Source of the DNA: Procambarus clarkii
Lineage: Eukaryota > Arthropoda > Malacostraca > Decapoda > Cambaridae
Assembly: GCF_040958095.1 (NCBI RefSeq)
Contig: NC_091208.1
Span: forward strand, 15,529,452 to 15,593,451
Reading direction: 5' to 3'
Length of the DNA: 64,000 nt
The position numbers and the translations under genes are program-made. Positions 46,947 to 57,081 of the stretch are shown here, piece after piece. Each line of letters opens with the position of its first letter. The stretch's first letter is position 1. A model generated the notes under the pieces. That model saw nothing but the letters and a program-made list of their open reading frames with translations, was not told the DNA's origin and ran no database searches.

Positions 46947-48276
46947 TTTTTTTGTAAAAATTATTTACAAACAGATATATTTAGAATGTGTTCCTGGAAA
47001 TACAGCTTGTGGTCAATGAGAACGCCAAGGAATTTGCCATCTAATTTGTTACAAATTTTGGTATTGTTAATTCTGAGATTTATTTGATTAGAGGATTTAT
47101 TGCCAAACAGAATATAGAAAGTTTTGTCAATGTTAAGGGTGAGTTTGTTGGCAGTTAGCCAAAGATGGACTTTATTTAGCTCAGTACTTACTGTGGCATT
47201 TAGAGCAAGGAGGTCAGGACTGGAGTAAATGAAGGTTGTGTCGTCAGCAAATAGAATTGGTTTGAGGTGTTGGGAGGCATTTGGAAGGTCATTAATGTAG
47301 ATGAGAAAGAGGAGAGGGCCAAGTATGCTGCCCTGAGGAACACCAATGTTGATGGGGTAGGGTGGGAGAAATTGAATTATTCACAGAAACATACTGGAGC
47401 CTGTCAGTAAGGTAAGATTTGAGGTATTGCAGGGAGTGTCCTCTGACTCCATAATGATGTAATTTAAGAAGAAGGTTTTGGTGGTTGACAGTGTCAAAAG
47501 CCTTACGCAGGTCCACAAATAACTCAACAGGGAACTCATTTTTATCAAGAGCTGCATGAATCAAGTTAATCATACTAATAATTGCATCGTTAGTGCTTTT
47601 TTTGGGTCTGAAGCCATATTAACAAGAGCTAAGTATATTGTGTTTGGCTAGATAAGAGTAAAGATGCTTGTAGATTAGTTTTTCAAATATTTTTGACAGG
47701 TCAGGCAGGATTGATATAGGTCTGTAGTTGTTAACATCTGTGAGATCACCACATTTGTGGACAGGGGTTACTCTCGCTTTTTTTTAGCATATCTGGAAAG
47801 GTTTGGAGTTCAAGTGACTTGTTGAAGAGCAAAGCAATAGCAGGGGCAAAAGATCTGGAGGCTTTTTTGTAAATTAAAGTTGGTATCTCCTCAAGGGCAC
47901 TAGACTTGGTTTTAAGGGAAAGGATTATCTCATTAACGTCAGTGGAATTAGTAGGCTTAAGGTACAGAGACTCTGGATAGTTACCTGTAAGATAGTCCTT
48001 AATATCAGTACTGGAAGATGGAATATCATTTGCAAGGGATGTTCCAATGGAAGAGAAGAACCTATTGAACTCAATAGCAGAATCAGAGGCTGAAAGCTGA
48101 CCATCGTTATTGGACAGGAGTGTTGGTTTGTTATTTAAAATTTTCTTAGATCCCAATATTTGTGAAATTGTGCTCCAAGTTTTTTTAATGTAGCTCTTTA
48201 TTTGGGAAAGTTTATCTTCGTAGTACTTAGTTTTGGCTCGTCTAATTATTTTAGATAGCAATAACGAGTAATTCTT
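46947..48276 (-). pseudogene. LINE B2 RT fragment in copy 2
   Basis: Duplicate of 33191-34505. Open pieces are 47292-47573 and 47746-48261. Its right edge keeps ~23 bp (CGAGTAATTCTTTGAGAATT) that copy 1 lacks. Confidence 0.85.
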
Positions 48277-49023
48277 TGAGAATTAATCACCACACCAGAC
48301 ATAAATATCTCTTTGATATCCCCAGAGTCAAACTAAATCTGTGTAAACACTGCAAATAAAGGAACCTAGTCTATGGAACTCACTCCCTAAGGAACTGAAA
48401 AGCTGTCCCACTTTTGCCTTATTGAAAAATAAAACAAAAAAGTACCTAATTTCATCTTTATAGTCTTCTACCTAGAGCTTTATCTTTGTACTGTTTCTAG
48501 TGCTACCCAATCCCCCATTCTTTTTACCTAACCCATATTCTTCACCATTGTAATCTTAGATCATCTGTTATCATGGTTGTTGTAGTGAGTGCATATTCTA
48601 CTGCATTACTCCTTGTAATGATCCTCATATTGTGCTTCAGTGATCCATTGTATAACCCTGAGATGTTTTCCTAATTGTACCTAGGATTCCTTGTTCATTA
48701 TTGTGTATTGTTATTCTTGTGTATTGTTCTGATCTGCTTTTGTGTCAAAAATTCTTGCAATGTACCTGTAAAAATTTTTTTTTACAATTTTACTGTAATT
48801 ATCCTACTTAAAATCATCTGTACTTGTAAAGTAAAGCTGTAATGTACTTGTTAAACACTTTTTATCAATTTCACTGTTATTTCTTTAAAACTTTAAAGCG
48901 TTTAAGGATTTACTAAGGTTAGTTTAAGGACTTGCCGAAACGCTATGTGTGCTAGTGGCTTTACAAGATTGTAATTTCAACTTAAACTCGATGTTCTCTC
49001 TTAACCTCCAATGTACCTTCTTG

Positions 49024-49040
<17 letters not shown>
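48277..49040 (+). mobile_element. LINE B C-terminus and 3' UTR in copy 2
   Basis: Duplicate of 34506-35260, with the stem-loop at 48932-48965. It ends in a short TA run (49024-49040) into which a poly(A)-tailed retroelement fragment is joined. Confidence 0.82.
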
Positions 49041-49056
<16 letters not shown>

Positions 49057-49818
49057 AAACCTAGAAGGGGTACCACCTCTGGTGCAAATGTAGGGACCCA
49101 TAGCCTCAGAGAAGAAAATAAAGAGTACTCAGAGAAGACCTTTTGGATCCTCACTGAACACTTTGATATTTTCTTCTCCTACCACCCCTATTCTTTTGTT
49201 AAGTGTGTATATTTATCTAACTTTATTTGAAAATGTCATTACACAAAAAAAAGTTACAATATTGATTACATACAGGGTACAAGGCTGCTTGTCATAAGTT
49301 GAATAGCTCCTCCAGCTCCTCAGATGGCGGGCACGAACCATGGATGCAGTGAGCATTTCCTCTCTGGATTGCCACACTAAGGCGCTGAAAAAGAAAACTG
49401 GCAGCTCTGGGGTCTCTAGTTGTTTCGATTAGCTTAGACCCCAACTCCTTTAAAAAGCTAGCAGCACTTTTACCCCAGGCACCAAGCGTCTCTGAGGCAA
49501 TGGGGACAAAATTGTAGTGGTGCTCAAGGTCTCTGTATTTACGTGACTTGGCCGCTTCCCGGTGATTGGCAGCTCCTCCTGCTTGTGTAGCACTGAAGTC
49601 AACATAGGTATTGGCTAAAGTTGAAACGCAAGTGTAGTCCCACACCAACTGTCTACCATTCTTCCAGGGGTTCACCGTAATTCCGTCTGGGCGACCGACA
49701 GGCTCATCAGAGTTGCGGGACATTAGGTAACGGGGCTCTCTCTCTGCTGGACAACCGGCTGTGGTAAGGCTTCTCTTAATAATGTCATTAACCTCGCCGT
49801 GTCTTGCATGCCATGTCT

Positions 49819-49819
<1 letters not shown>
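49041..49819 (-). mobile_element. 5'-truncated retroelement with poly(A) tail and nuclease-like C-terminus
   Basis: On the minus strand the element ends in a ~16-nt A run (T run 49041-49056 on plus), preceded by a ~230-bp 3' UTR. Coding sequence fills the right part (49292-49819), and its 5' side is lost in a TA repeat. Non-LTR elements end this way. It lies within the TA repeat of duplication copy 2. Confidence 0.7.
49292..49819 (-). pseudogene. Restriction-like nuclease (PD-(D/E)XK-type) C-terminal domain, partial
   Basis: Reads WHARHGEVNDIIKRSL, then EREPRYL, GRPDGITVNPWKNGRQLVWD, a Tyr/Thr-rich strand, YRDLEHHYNFVPIASETLGAWG and DPRAASFLFQRLSVAIQRGNA, ending ELEELFNL. The H..H..VND, EP and RPD(G)...WD spacing resembles the C-terminal restriction-like endonuclease of R2/NeSL-type LINEs. 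This is a pattern judgement, not an alignment. The RT that should precede it is absent. The frame is open without lesions over ~175 codons, and it happens to be in frame with the TA repeat and PLE sequence to its right. Confidence 0.5.

Positions 49820-49892
<73 letters not shown>
49820..49892. repeat. (TA)n microsatellite between nuclease fragment and PLE
   Basis: About 36 TA units. It separates two unrelated retroelement fragments within what was one TA repeat in copy 1. Confidence 0.95.
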
Positions 49893-49896
<4 letters not shown>

Positions 49897-51986
49897 TATA
49901 TTTTGGTAGCAGTCTTTCCTGTAGACATATTTTATTAAATATGACCGAAAAAGTAAGATTAATAATTCTAACACGAATTTTCTCAATCTTTCGTACATTA
50001 TGCTTCACTGTTGGAGGTAAATCAAAAATCACTTCTCCAAAATTCATTTTTATTTCTAGTCTGACGCGACACGGGCGCGTTTCGTAAAACTTATTACATT
50101 TTCAAAGACTTCACAAATACACAACTGATTAGAACTTGCGTTTCCCTGTTTTTATATCTACATTTGAGTGAGGTGGGAAGGGTGATGTGGCATTACATTT
50201 GAGTAAGGTGGGAAGGATGATGTGGCATTAGAGGATATTAATAGGGTATTAAAAGTATCAACACAAGACAGAACACGAAACAATGGATATTGAATAGAAG
50301 TGTTTGTAGAAAGCCTATTGGTCCATATTTCTTGATGCTTCTATATTGGAGCGGAGTCTTGAGGTGGGTAGAATATAGTTGTGCAATAATTGGCTGTTGA
50401 TTGCTGGTGTTGACTTCTTGATGTGTAGTGCCTCGCAAACGTCGAGCCGCCTGCTATCGCTGTATCTATCGATGATTTCTGTGTTGTTTACTAGGATTTC
50501 TCTGGCGATGGTTTGGTTATGGGAAGAGATTATATGTTCCTTAATGGAGCCCTGTTGTTTATGCATCGTTAAACGCCTAGAAAGAGATGTTGTTGTCTTG
50601 CCTATATACTGGGTTTTTTGGAGCTTACGGTCCCCAAGTGGGCATTTGAAGGCATAGACGACGTTAGTCTCTTTTAAAGCGTTCTGTTTCGTGTCTGGAG
50701 AGTTTCTCATGAGTAGGCTGGCCGTTTTTCTGGTTTTATAGTAAATCGTCAGTTGTATCCTCTGATTTTTGTCTGTAGGGATAACGTTTCTATTAACAAT
50801 ATCTTTCAGGACCCTTTCCTCTGTTTTATGAGCTGTGGAAAAGAAGTTCCTGTAAAATAGTCTAATAGGGGGTATAGGTGTTGTGTTAGTTGTCTCTTCG
50901 GAGGTTGCATGGCTTTTCACTTTCCTTCTTATGATGTCTTCGATGAAACCATTGGAGAAGCCGTTATTGACTAGAACCTGCCTTACCCTACAGAGTTCTT
51001 CGTCGACTTGCTTCCATTCTGAGCTGTGGCTGAGAGCACGGTCGACGTATGCGTTAACAACACTCCTCTTGTACCTGTCAGGGCAGTCGCTGTTGGCATT
51101 TAGGCACATTCCTATGTTTGTTTCCTTTGTGTAGACTGCAGTGTGGAAACCTCCGCCCTTTTCCATGACTGTTACATCTAGAAAAGGCAGCTTCCCATCC
51201 TTTTCCGTCTCGTAAGTGAAACGCAGCACGGAACTCTGCTCAAATGCCTCCTTCAGCTCCTGCAGATGTCTGACATCAGGTACCTGTGTAAAAATGTCGT
51301 CAACATACCTGCAGTATATGGCCGGTTTCAAGTTCATGTCGACTAAGACTTTTTGCTCGATGGTACCCATGTAGAAGTTTGCAAACAGGACACCTAGGGG
51401 AGAACCCATAGCGACCCCATCTACTTGCTTATACATGTGCCCATCCGGGCTCAAGAAGGGTGCCTCTTTAGTACAAGCTTGGAGTAGTTTCCTCAGAATA
51501 CTTTCTGGCATGTCAAGAGGAGTACAGGCTGGATCACGATACACTCTGTCGGCTATCATTCCGATTGTCTCGTCCACAGGTACGTTGGTAAACAGCGATT
51601 CTACGTCCAACGAGGCTCTTATCCCTGTGGCCCGTGCGCCCCGCAGTAAGTCCACAAATTCCTTTGGAGACTTCAGGCTGAAGGCGCAAGGAACATAAGG
51701 AGTCAGCAGGCCGTTGAGTCGCTTCGCCAATCTGTACGTGGGTGTGGGTATCTGGCTAATGATTGGCCGAAGTGGGTTTCCAGGCTTGTGCGTCTTGACA
51801 TTTCCATACGCATATCCAGGTTTATATTCCCCAATGATCTTTGGCAGGTGGAGTCCGGATTTCTTGGCGTTCACAGTTTCGATCAGTTTGTTGACCTTTG
51901 CTTTTAATTCGGCTGTAGTGTCCTTCGTTACCCTTTGGAACTTAGTTTGGTCAGAGAGTATGATGTTCATTTTCGCCAGATATTCG
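49893..51986 (-). mobile_element. Penelope-like element, left arm (minus strand)
   Basis: A 5'-truncated PLE with its RT/GIY-YIG frame, 3' non-coding segment, and beyond that the N-terminal codons of a following unit (50047 leftwards). It reaches ~35 bp further than the right arm before the TA repeat (…ACAGGAAAGACTGCTACC…), so its end is not set by the palindrome alone. Confidence 0.88.
50315..51986 (-). CDS. PLE reverse transcriptase with GIY-YIG endonuclease (left copy), N-terminally truncated
   Basis: The open frame starts within the element (EYLAKMNIILSDQTKFQRV) and the 577-residue frame formally begins in the opposite arm at 52048. RT core: LPKIIGEYKPGYAYG, HKPGNPLRPIISQIP, SLDVESLFTNVPVDET, DGVAMGSPLGVLFANFYM, catalytic CRYVDDIFTQ near 51305 and GKLPFLDVTV. 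The C-terminal GIY-YIG endonuclease has NVVYAFKCPLGD, TQYIGKTTTSLSRRL and a downstream R...H...SIKEHI segment. No internal lesion. It would copy and insert PLE RNA, but the N-terminal domain is missing, so activity is unlikely. Confidence 0.88.
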
Positions 51987-51989
51987 AAA

Positions 51990-53668
51990 AAAAAGACGAA
52001 TATCTGGCGAAAATGAACATCATACTCTCTGACCAAACTAAGTTCCAAAGGGTAACGAAGGACACTACAGCCGAATTAAAAGCAAAGGTCAACAAACTGA
52101 TCGAAACTGTGAACGCCAAGAAATCCGGACTCCACCTGCCAAAGATCATTGGGGAATATAAACCTGGATATGCGTATGGAAATGTCAAGACGCACAAGCC
52201 TGGAAACCCACTTCGGCCAATCATTAGCCAGATACCCACACCCACGTACAGATTGGCGAAGCGACTCAACGGCCTGCTGACTCCTTATGTTCCTTGCGCC
52301 TTCAGCCTGAAGTCTCCAAAGGAATTTGTGGACTTACTGCGGGGCGCACGGGCCACAGGGATAAGAGCCTCGTTGGACGTAGAATCGCTGTTTACCAACG
52401 TACCTGTGGACGAGACAATCGGAATGATAGCCGACAGAGTGTATCGTGATCCAGCCTGTACTCCTCTTGACATGCCAGAAAGTATTCTGAGGAAACTACT
52501 CCAAGCTTGTACTAAAGAGGCACCCTTCTTGAGCCCGGATGGGCACATGTATAAGCAAGTAGATGGGGTCGCTATGGGTTCTCCCCTAGGTGTCCTGTTT
52601 GCAAACTTCTACATGGGTACCATCGAGCAAAAAGTCTTCGTCGACATGAACTTGAAACCGGCCATATACTGCAGGTATGTTGACGACATTTTTACACAGG
52701 TACCTGATGTCAGACATCTGCAGGAGCTGAAGGAGGCATTTGAGCAGAGTTCCGTGCTGCGTTTCACTTACGAGACGGAAAAGGATGGGAAGCTGCCTTT
52801 TCTAGATGTAACAGTCATGGAAAAGGGCGGAGGTTTCCACACTGCAGTCTACACAAAGGAAACAAACATAGGAATGTGCCTAAATGCCAACAGCGACTGC
52901 CCTGACAGGTACAAGAGGAGTGTTGTTAACGCATACGTCGACCGTGCTCTCAGCCACAGCTCAGAATGGAAGCAAGTCGACGAAGAACTCTGTAGGGTAA
53001 GGCAGGTTCTAGTCAATAACGGCTTCTCCAATGGTTTCATCGAAGACATCATAAGAAGGAAAGTGAAAAGCCATGCAACCTCCGAAGAGACAACTAACAC
53101 AACACCTATACCCCCTATTAGACTATTTTACAGGAACTTCTTTTCCACAGCTCATAAAACAGAGGAAAGGGTCCTGAAAGATATTGTTAATAGAAACGTT
53201 ATCCCTACAGACAAAAATCAGAGGATACAACTGACGATTTACTATAAAACCAGAAAAACGGCCAGCCTACTCATGAGAAACTCTCCAGACACGAAACAGA
53301 ACGCTTTAAAAGAGACTAACGTCGTCTATGCCTTCAAATGCCCACTTGGGGACTGTAAGCTCCAAAAAACCCAGTATATAGGCAAGACAACAACATCTCT
53401 TTCTAGGCGTTTAACGATGCATAAACAACAGGGCTCCATTAAGGAACATATAATCTCTTCCCATAACCAAACCATCGCCAGAGAAATCCTAGTAAACAAC
53501 ACAGAAATCATCGATAGATACAGCGATAGCAGGCGGCTCGACGTTTGCGAGGCACTACACATCAAGAAGTCAACACCAGCAATCAACAGCCAATTATTGC
53601 ACAACTATATTCTACCCACCTCAAGACTCCGCTCCAATATAGAAGCATCAAGAAATATGGACCAATAG
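51990..53668 (+). CDS. PLE reverse transcriptase with GIY-YIG endonuclease (right copy), N-terminally truncated
   Basis: Same domains as the left copy, in order: SLDVESLFTNV near 52370, MGSPLGVLFANFYMG near 52575, CRYVDDIFTQ near 52670, and GIY-YIG with YAFKCPLGD near 53330 and QYIGKTTTSL near 53374, ending RSNIEASRNMDQ. It differs from the left copy at KVFVDMN (KVLVDMN there) and GDCKLQ (GDRKLQ there). Residues before KKDEYLAKM in the formal 577-codon frame come from reading the antisense of the other arm and are not native. Confidence 0.88.
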
Positions 53669-53935
53669 GCTTTCTACAAACACTTCTATTCAATATCCAT
53701 TGTTTCGTGTTCTGTCTTGTGTTGATACTTTTAATACCCTATTAATATCCTCTAATGCCACATCATCCTTCCCACCTTACTCAAATGTAATGCCACATCA
53801 CCCTTCCCACCTCACTCAAATGTAGATATAAAAACAGGGAAACGCAAGTTCTAATCAGTTGTGTATTTGTGAAGTCTTTGAAAATGTAATAAGTTTTACG
53901 AAACGCGCCCGTGTCGCGTCAGACTAGAAATAAAA

Positions 53936-54055
53936 ATGAATTTTGGAGAAGTGATTTTTGATTTACCTCCAACAGTGAAGCATAATGTACGAAAGATTGA
54001 GAAAATTCGTGTTAGAATTATTAATCTTACTTTTTCGGTCATATTTAATAAAATA
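53936..54055 (+). pseudogene. Start of a following PLE unit (N-terminal codons only)
   Basis: ATG 53936 opens MNFGEVIFDLPPT, then KIEKIRVRIINLTF, cut at the TA repeat. In the left arm (50047 leftwards) it continues ICLQERLLPKYT. The F..LP...K..VR..E........LLPK(Y/F)T pattern is that of PLE N-termini. PLEs commonly carry a partial copy in tandem, so this suggests each arm ends in the beginning of a second unit. Confidence 0.55.
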
Positions 54056-54056
54056 T

Positions 54057-54631
54057 ATATATATATATATATATAAATCAATAAATAAATAAATAAATAA
54101 ATAGATATTATGTACCTCGCCCTGCCCTGGTGGCGCTCTGTTTCTCTCTCATCTATCCTTATCTCAATTATGGTATTTGTGCTTGGGATTCTACTACACA
54201 AAATCATTTACGTCCTCTAGTTATTTAACATAAAGCTGCTATTGGAACAATATCTAACTCTGGCCCCAGACAGCACTCGGTACCCTTACTCAAATCTTTG
54301 AATATGTTAGATATTAAATCACTGCACATCCTCTCATGCGAACTCTATATATTTAAAACTCTGAACTGCAATGTCAATCCTGACTAGAAGCTTCCTAGAA
54401 AGTTGTAACAGAACCCATGGGCATCACACCAGAAACAAATGCCTATTTGATATTACTAAGAGTGCGACTTAACCAAACTAGAAATGCTCTAGAAAGCATC
54501 GCTACCATCGAAAGAGTCGCTACCAGAGTGTGTAGTGTCAACCAAAGTGCACTGAAACTCTTGCTCAACTAAAGATTATTTTGTATCTTAAATACTTTTG
54601 GTTTAAAGGGAAGATATATGCAGTGCTAACT
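54057..54631 (+). pseudogene. End of duplication copy 2: TA/AATA repeats and LINE B2 C-terminal fragment
   Basis: Resumes copy 2 after the PLE insertion. (TA)n and (AATA)n to 54105, then YYVPRPALVALCFSLIY codons and the unassigned ATCGCTACCATCGAAAGAGT block, ending GCAGTGCTAACT. It matches 35300-35881 with few differences. Confidence 0.85.
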
Positions 54632-54807
54632 GGAATGATTTTATCCGGGCGAGCGCTAGCGGGCGCCCTTACCATGGTTCCCACTGCAGTCATCCATGAC
54701 AACCTCTGCTGACTATGTTGGCCTGGGCCCGTGTATGCAGGACCCGGCATGGGTCAAAATGAGTTCCCCGACCCAGGCTGTGTCTAAGAAACGGTCCAAG
54801 AAACGGA
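54632..54807. other. Unassigned unique sequence right of the duplication
   Basis: GC-richer than its neighbours (GGGCGAGCGCTAGCGGGCGC near 54650). It may be the original flank of the block before it was duplicated. No ORF or known element. Confidence 0.4.
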
Positions 54808-56682
54808 CACAGAGTGTCACACCTTCCCTGATATCCTCAAAAAAGCAAGAGTAACGCCAGTCCATAAAGGAGGCAATCCGGCGGACATAAACAATTATAG
54901 ACCAATATCAAATCTACCCATTCTATCAAAAATATTTGAAAAAATTATTTACAAACAGCTCTATTCCTACCTCGTAAAATTCGACATACTCAGTCCCTGC
55001 CAGTTTGGCTTCCGGTTCCAAAAGAGCACCAACGATGCAATCATTAGTCTCCTTGACGTTATCTACTCAGCCCTTGACAAAAATGAGTTTCCGATTGGAC
55101 TCTTCATTGACCTAAGAAAAGCCTTTGATACTGTTAACCACAACTACCTCTTACTTAAACTCCAGCATTATGGAATCCGAGACCTTGCCCTTGACTACAT
55201 CCGATCCTATCTTAGTGACAGACACCAATATGTAACCATCAATGATACAATTTCTTCCACTCTACCAATTACCGTTGGAGTGCCACAGGGCAGTATCTTA
55301 GGACCTCTTCTATTTCTTATATATATAAACGATCTGCCTAATGTCTCTAATATTCTCAAACCTATATTGTTTGCTGACGATACTACCCTTATCTATTCAG
55401 ACCTCAACCCACATACACTAAATAATGTTGTGAATAATTGAATTAAAAAAAGTCCACTTATGGATGTCAACGAACAAACTAACATTAAACATCGAAAAGA
55501 CTTACTACATCTTATTTGGAAGCAAATCATCAAATGCAATTCAGCTACAGATAGACAACATTAACATCAGTAATAAAAATGATGGCAAGTTTCTTGGCCT
55601 ATTCCTAGACAAGAGACTCAACTTCAGCACCCACAATCAACACATAACTAACAAAGTCTCTAAGACAGTTGGTATACTCTCCAAAATCAGATATTATGTT
55701 CCTAACTCTGCTCTCCTCTCACTATATTATGCACTAATCTACCCCTATCTTAATTATGGTATTTGTGCATGGGGGTCTACCACTGCAAACCACCTTAAGC
55801 CCATCATCACACAGCAAAAATCTGCTATCAGAATAATAACTAACTCTGCTTTCAGACAACACTCAGCTCCCTTGTTTAAATCCCTAAACTTGCTAAATAT
55901 TAACTCCCTCCACACATTCTCTTGTGTCAACTACATTTACAAAACCCTGTTCTTAAATGCAAACCATGCTCTGAAACTCTCCCTGGACAGATGTAATAGG
56001 ACCCATTATCACCACACCAGAAATAAATATCTCTTTGATATCCCCAGGGTCAAACTTAATCTGTGTAAACACTCTATGCAAATTAAGGGACCTAGTCTAT
56101 GGAACTCACTCCCTAATGAATTGAAAAACTGTAAAACTTTTGCCTTATTTAAAAGCAAAACCAAAAAGTACCTAATTTCATCTTCTTAGTTTCCTACACT
56201 GAGCTTTAAATTTGCTCTGTACCTAGTGTTACCCAATCTCCTGATTTTTATGTAGTATCAAACAACCTTATCATTGTGTTCATTGCTGTCTTCTTTTATG
56301 TGCTAGCCATATGCTGTATTGTGACTACCAATTTTTGTCAACTATCATTCAAGCTGTCATTGCAATCAATCTTATATTGTTTCTGCTGTATTGTGCCTAC
56401 CAATTTTTGTCAACTACCATTCAAGCTGTCATTGCAATCAATCTTAGCTACCTATGTGATTTAATATACTGTACCTACAATTTCCTCTCATCTTCTTTTT
56501 TTCATTCCATGTAACTGTTATCATTTTTTTGTCTATAAATTTTGCAAGTATTTACCTCCTTAAAATTTTCTTAGATTAAGGACCTGCCCGAAACGCTGCG
56601 CGTACTAGTGGCTTTACAAGACTGTAATTACCATATTATGTATCCTCACATTCCCAATGTACATTCTTGTACCTTACCTTAC
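54808..56682 (+). mobile_element. LINE B1-type copy, RT to long 3' UTR
   Basis: 5'-truncated at CHTFPDILKKARVTPVHKGG. RT runs through FIDLRKAFDTVNHNYL, GVPQGSILGPLLFLIYINDL and FADDTTLIYSD to a TGA near 55438. The remaining thumb and C-terminus are open at 55464-56189 (NIEKTYYILFGSKSSN, HHTRNKYLFDIPRVKLN). The 3' UTR has a ~75-bp tandem duplication (about 56312-56446) and the stem-loop at 56584-56618. It keeps the FADD Phe that the duplicated B1 copies have changed to Leu. Confidence 0.83.
56312..56446 (+). repeat. Two ~75-bp tandem units in a LINE B 3' UTR
   Basis: CTGTATTGTGACTACCAATTTTTGTCAACT and following bases repeat with a few changes (TGACTACC/TGCCTACC). Other B 3' UTRs in the window have one unit. 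Confidence 0.85.
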
Positions 56683-57048
56683 CTTGAGGTTACCTTGAGG
56701 TGCTTCCGGGGCTTAGCGTCCCCGCGGCCCGGTCGTCGACCAGGCCTCCTGGTTGCCGGACTGATCAACCAGGCTGTTGGACGCGGCTGCTCGCAGCCTG
56801 ACGTATGAGTCACAGCCTGGTTGATCAGGTATCCTTTGGAGGTGCTTATCCAGTTCTCTCTTGAACACTGTGAGGGGTCGGCCAGTTATGCCCCTTATGT
56901 GTAGTGGAAGCGTGTTGAACAGTCTCGGACCTCTGATGTTGATAGAGTTCTCTCTCAGAGTACCAGTTGCACCTCTGTTTTTCAACGGGGGTATTCTGCA
57001 CATCCTGCCATGTCTTCTGGTCTCATGTGATGTTATTTCTGTGTGCAG
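56683..57048 (-). mobile_element. LINE family D, C-terminus and 3' end
   Basis: The minus frame 56713-57003 reads RMCRIPPLKNRGATGTLRE, NSINIRGPRLFNTLPLHIR and TVFKRELDKHLQRIPDQPG, the C-terminal domain expected after the LINE D RT that stops at 59456 (…TWKILEGLVP). The element's last 67 bp (56683-56749) are GC-rich and match SINE tails. So D is one element split by the B3 insertion at 57049-59455. Confidence 0.82.
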
Positions 57049-57050
57049 GT

Positions 57051-57081
<31 letters not shown>

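Larger units (their letters stand above)
49927..54056. repeat. 4.1-kb near-perfect palindrome (2060-bp arms)
   Basis: Arms 49927-51986 and 51997-54056 are reverse complements around a 10-nt centre (AAAAAAAAGA). Coordinates obey x + y = 103983 along the entire length with no indel found. Only two substitutions were noticed (Leu/Phe and Arg/Cys changes in the encoded protein). Each arm is a PLE truncated at the same 5' point. Confidence 0.92.
51987..54057 (+). mobile_element. Penelope-like element, right arm (plus strand)
   Basis: Mirror copy of the left PLE. It begins at the A run in the palindrome centre (AAAAAAGACGAATATCTGGC, giving KKDEYLAKMN), so its native sequence extends ~10 nt further 5' than the left copy. 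It ends at TTTAATAAAAT joined to a TA repeat. Confidence 0.88.
35882..54631 (+). repeat. Tandem duplication, copy 2, expanded by two later insertions
   Basis: Starts ACTCCTCTATTGTCAACAC, as at 26971. Subtracting the B2 LINE (36063-40896) and the insertion in the TA repeat (about 49041-54055) leaves ~8.9 kb, the same as copy 1. The right end (GATATATGCAGTGCTAACT) matches the end of copy 1 and then enters unique sequence at 54632. The junction shows a 3-bp microhomology, ACT. Confidence 0.92.

Noticed and set aside
50379..53604. Additional ORFs opposite the PLE reading frames
   Set aside because: Antisense shadows, mirrored exactly in both palindrome arms and without recognisable motifs.
53670..53935. 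Hammerhead ribozyme in the PLE 3' region (known in some PLEs)
   Set aside because: A GAAAC segment is present (ACGAAACGCGCC) but I found no CUGANGA core on the same strand at a suitable distance. A structural search (e.g. Infernal with hammerhead models) would decide.
56713..57003. An independent 96-residue gene
   Set aside because: It is the LINE D C-terminal domain separated from the rest by the B3 insertion.
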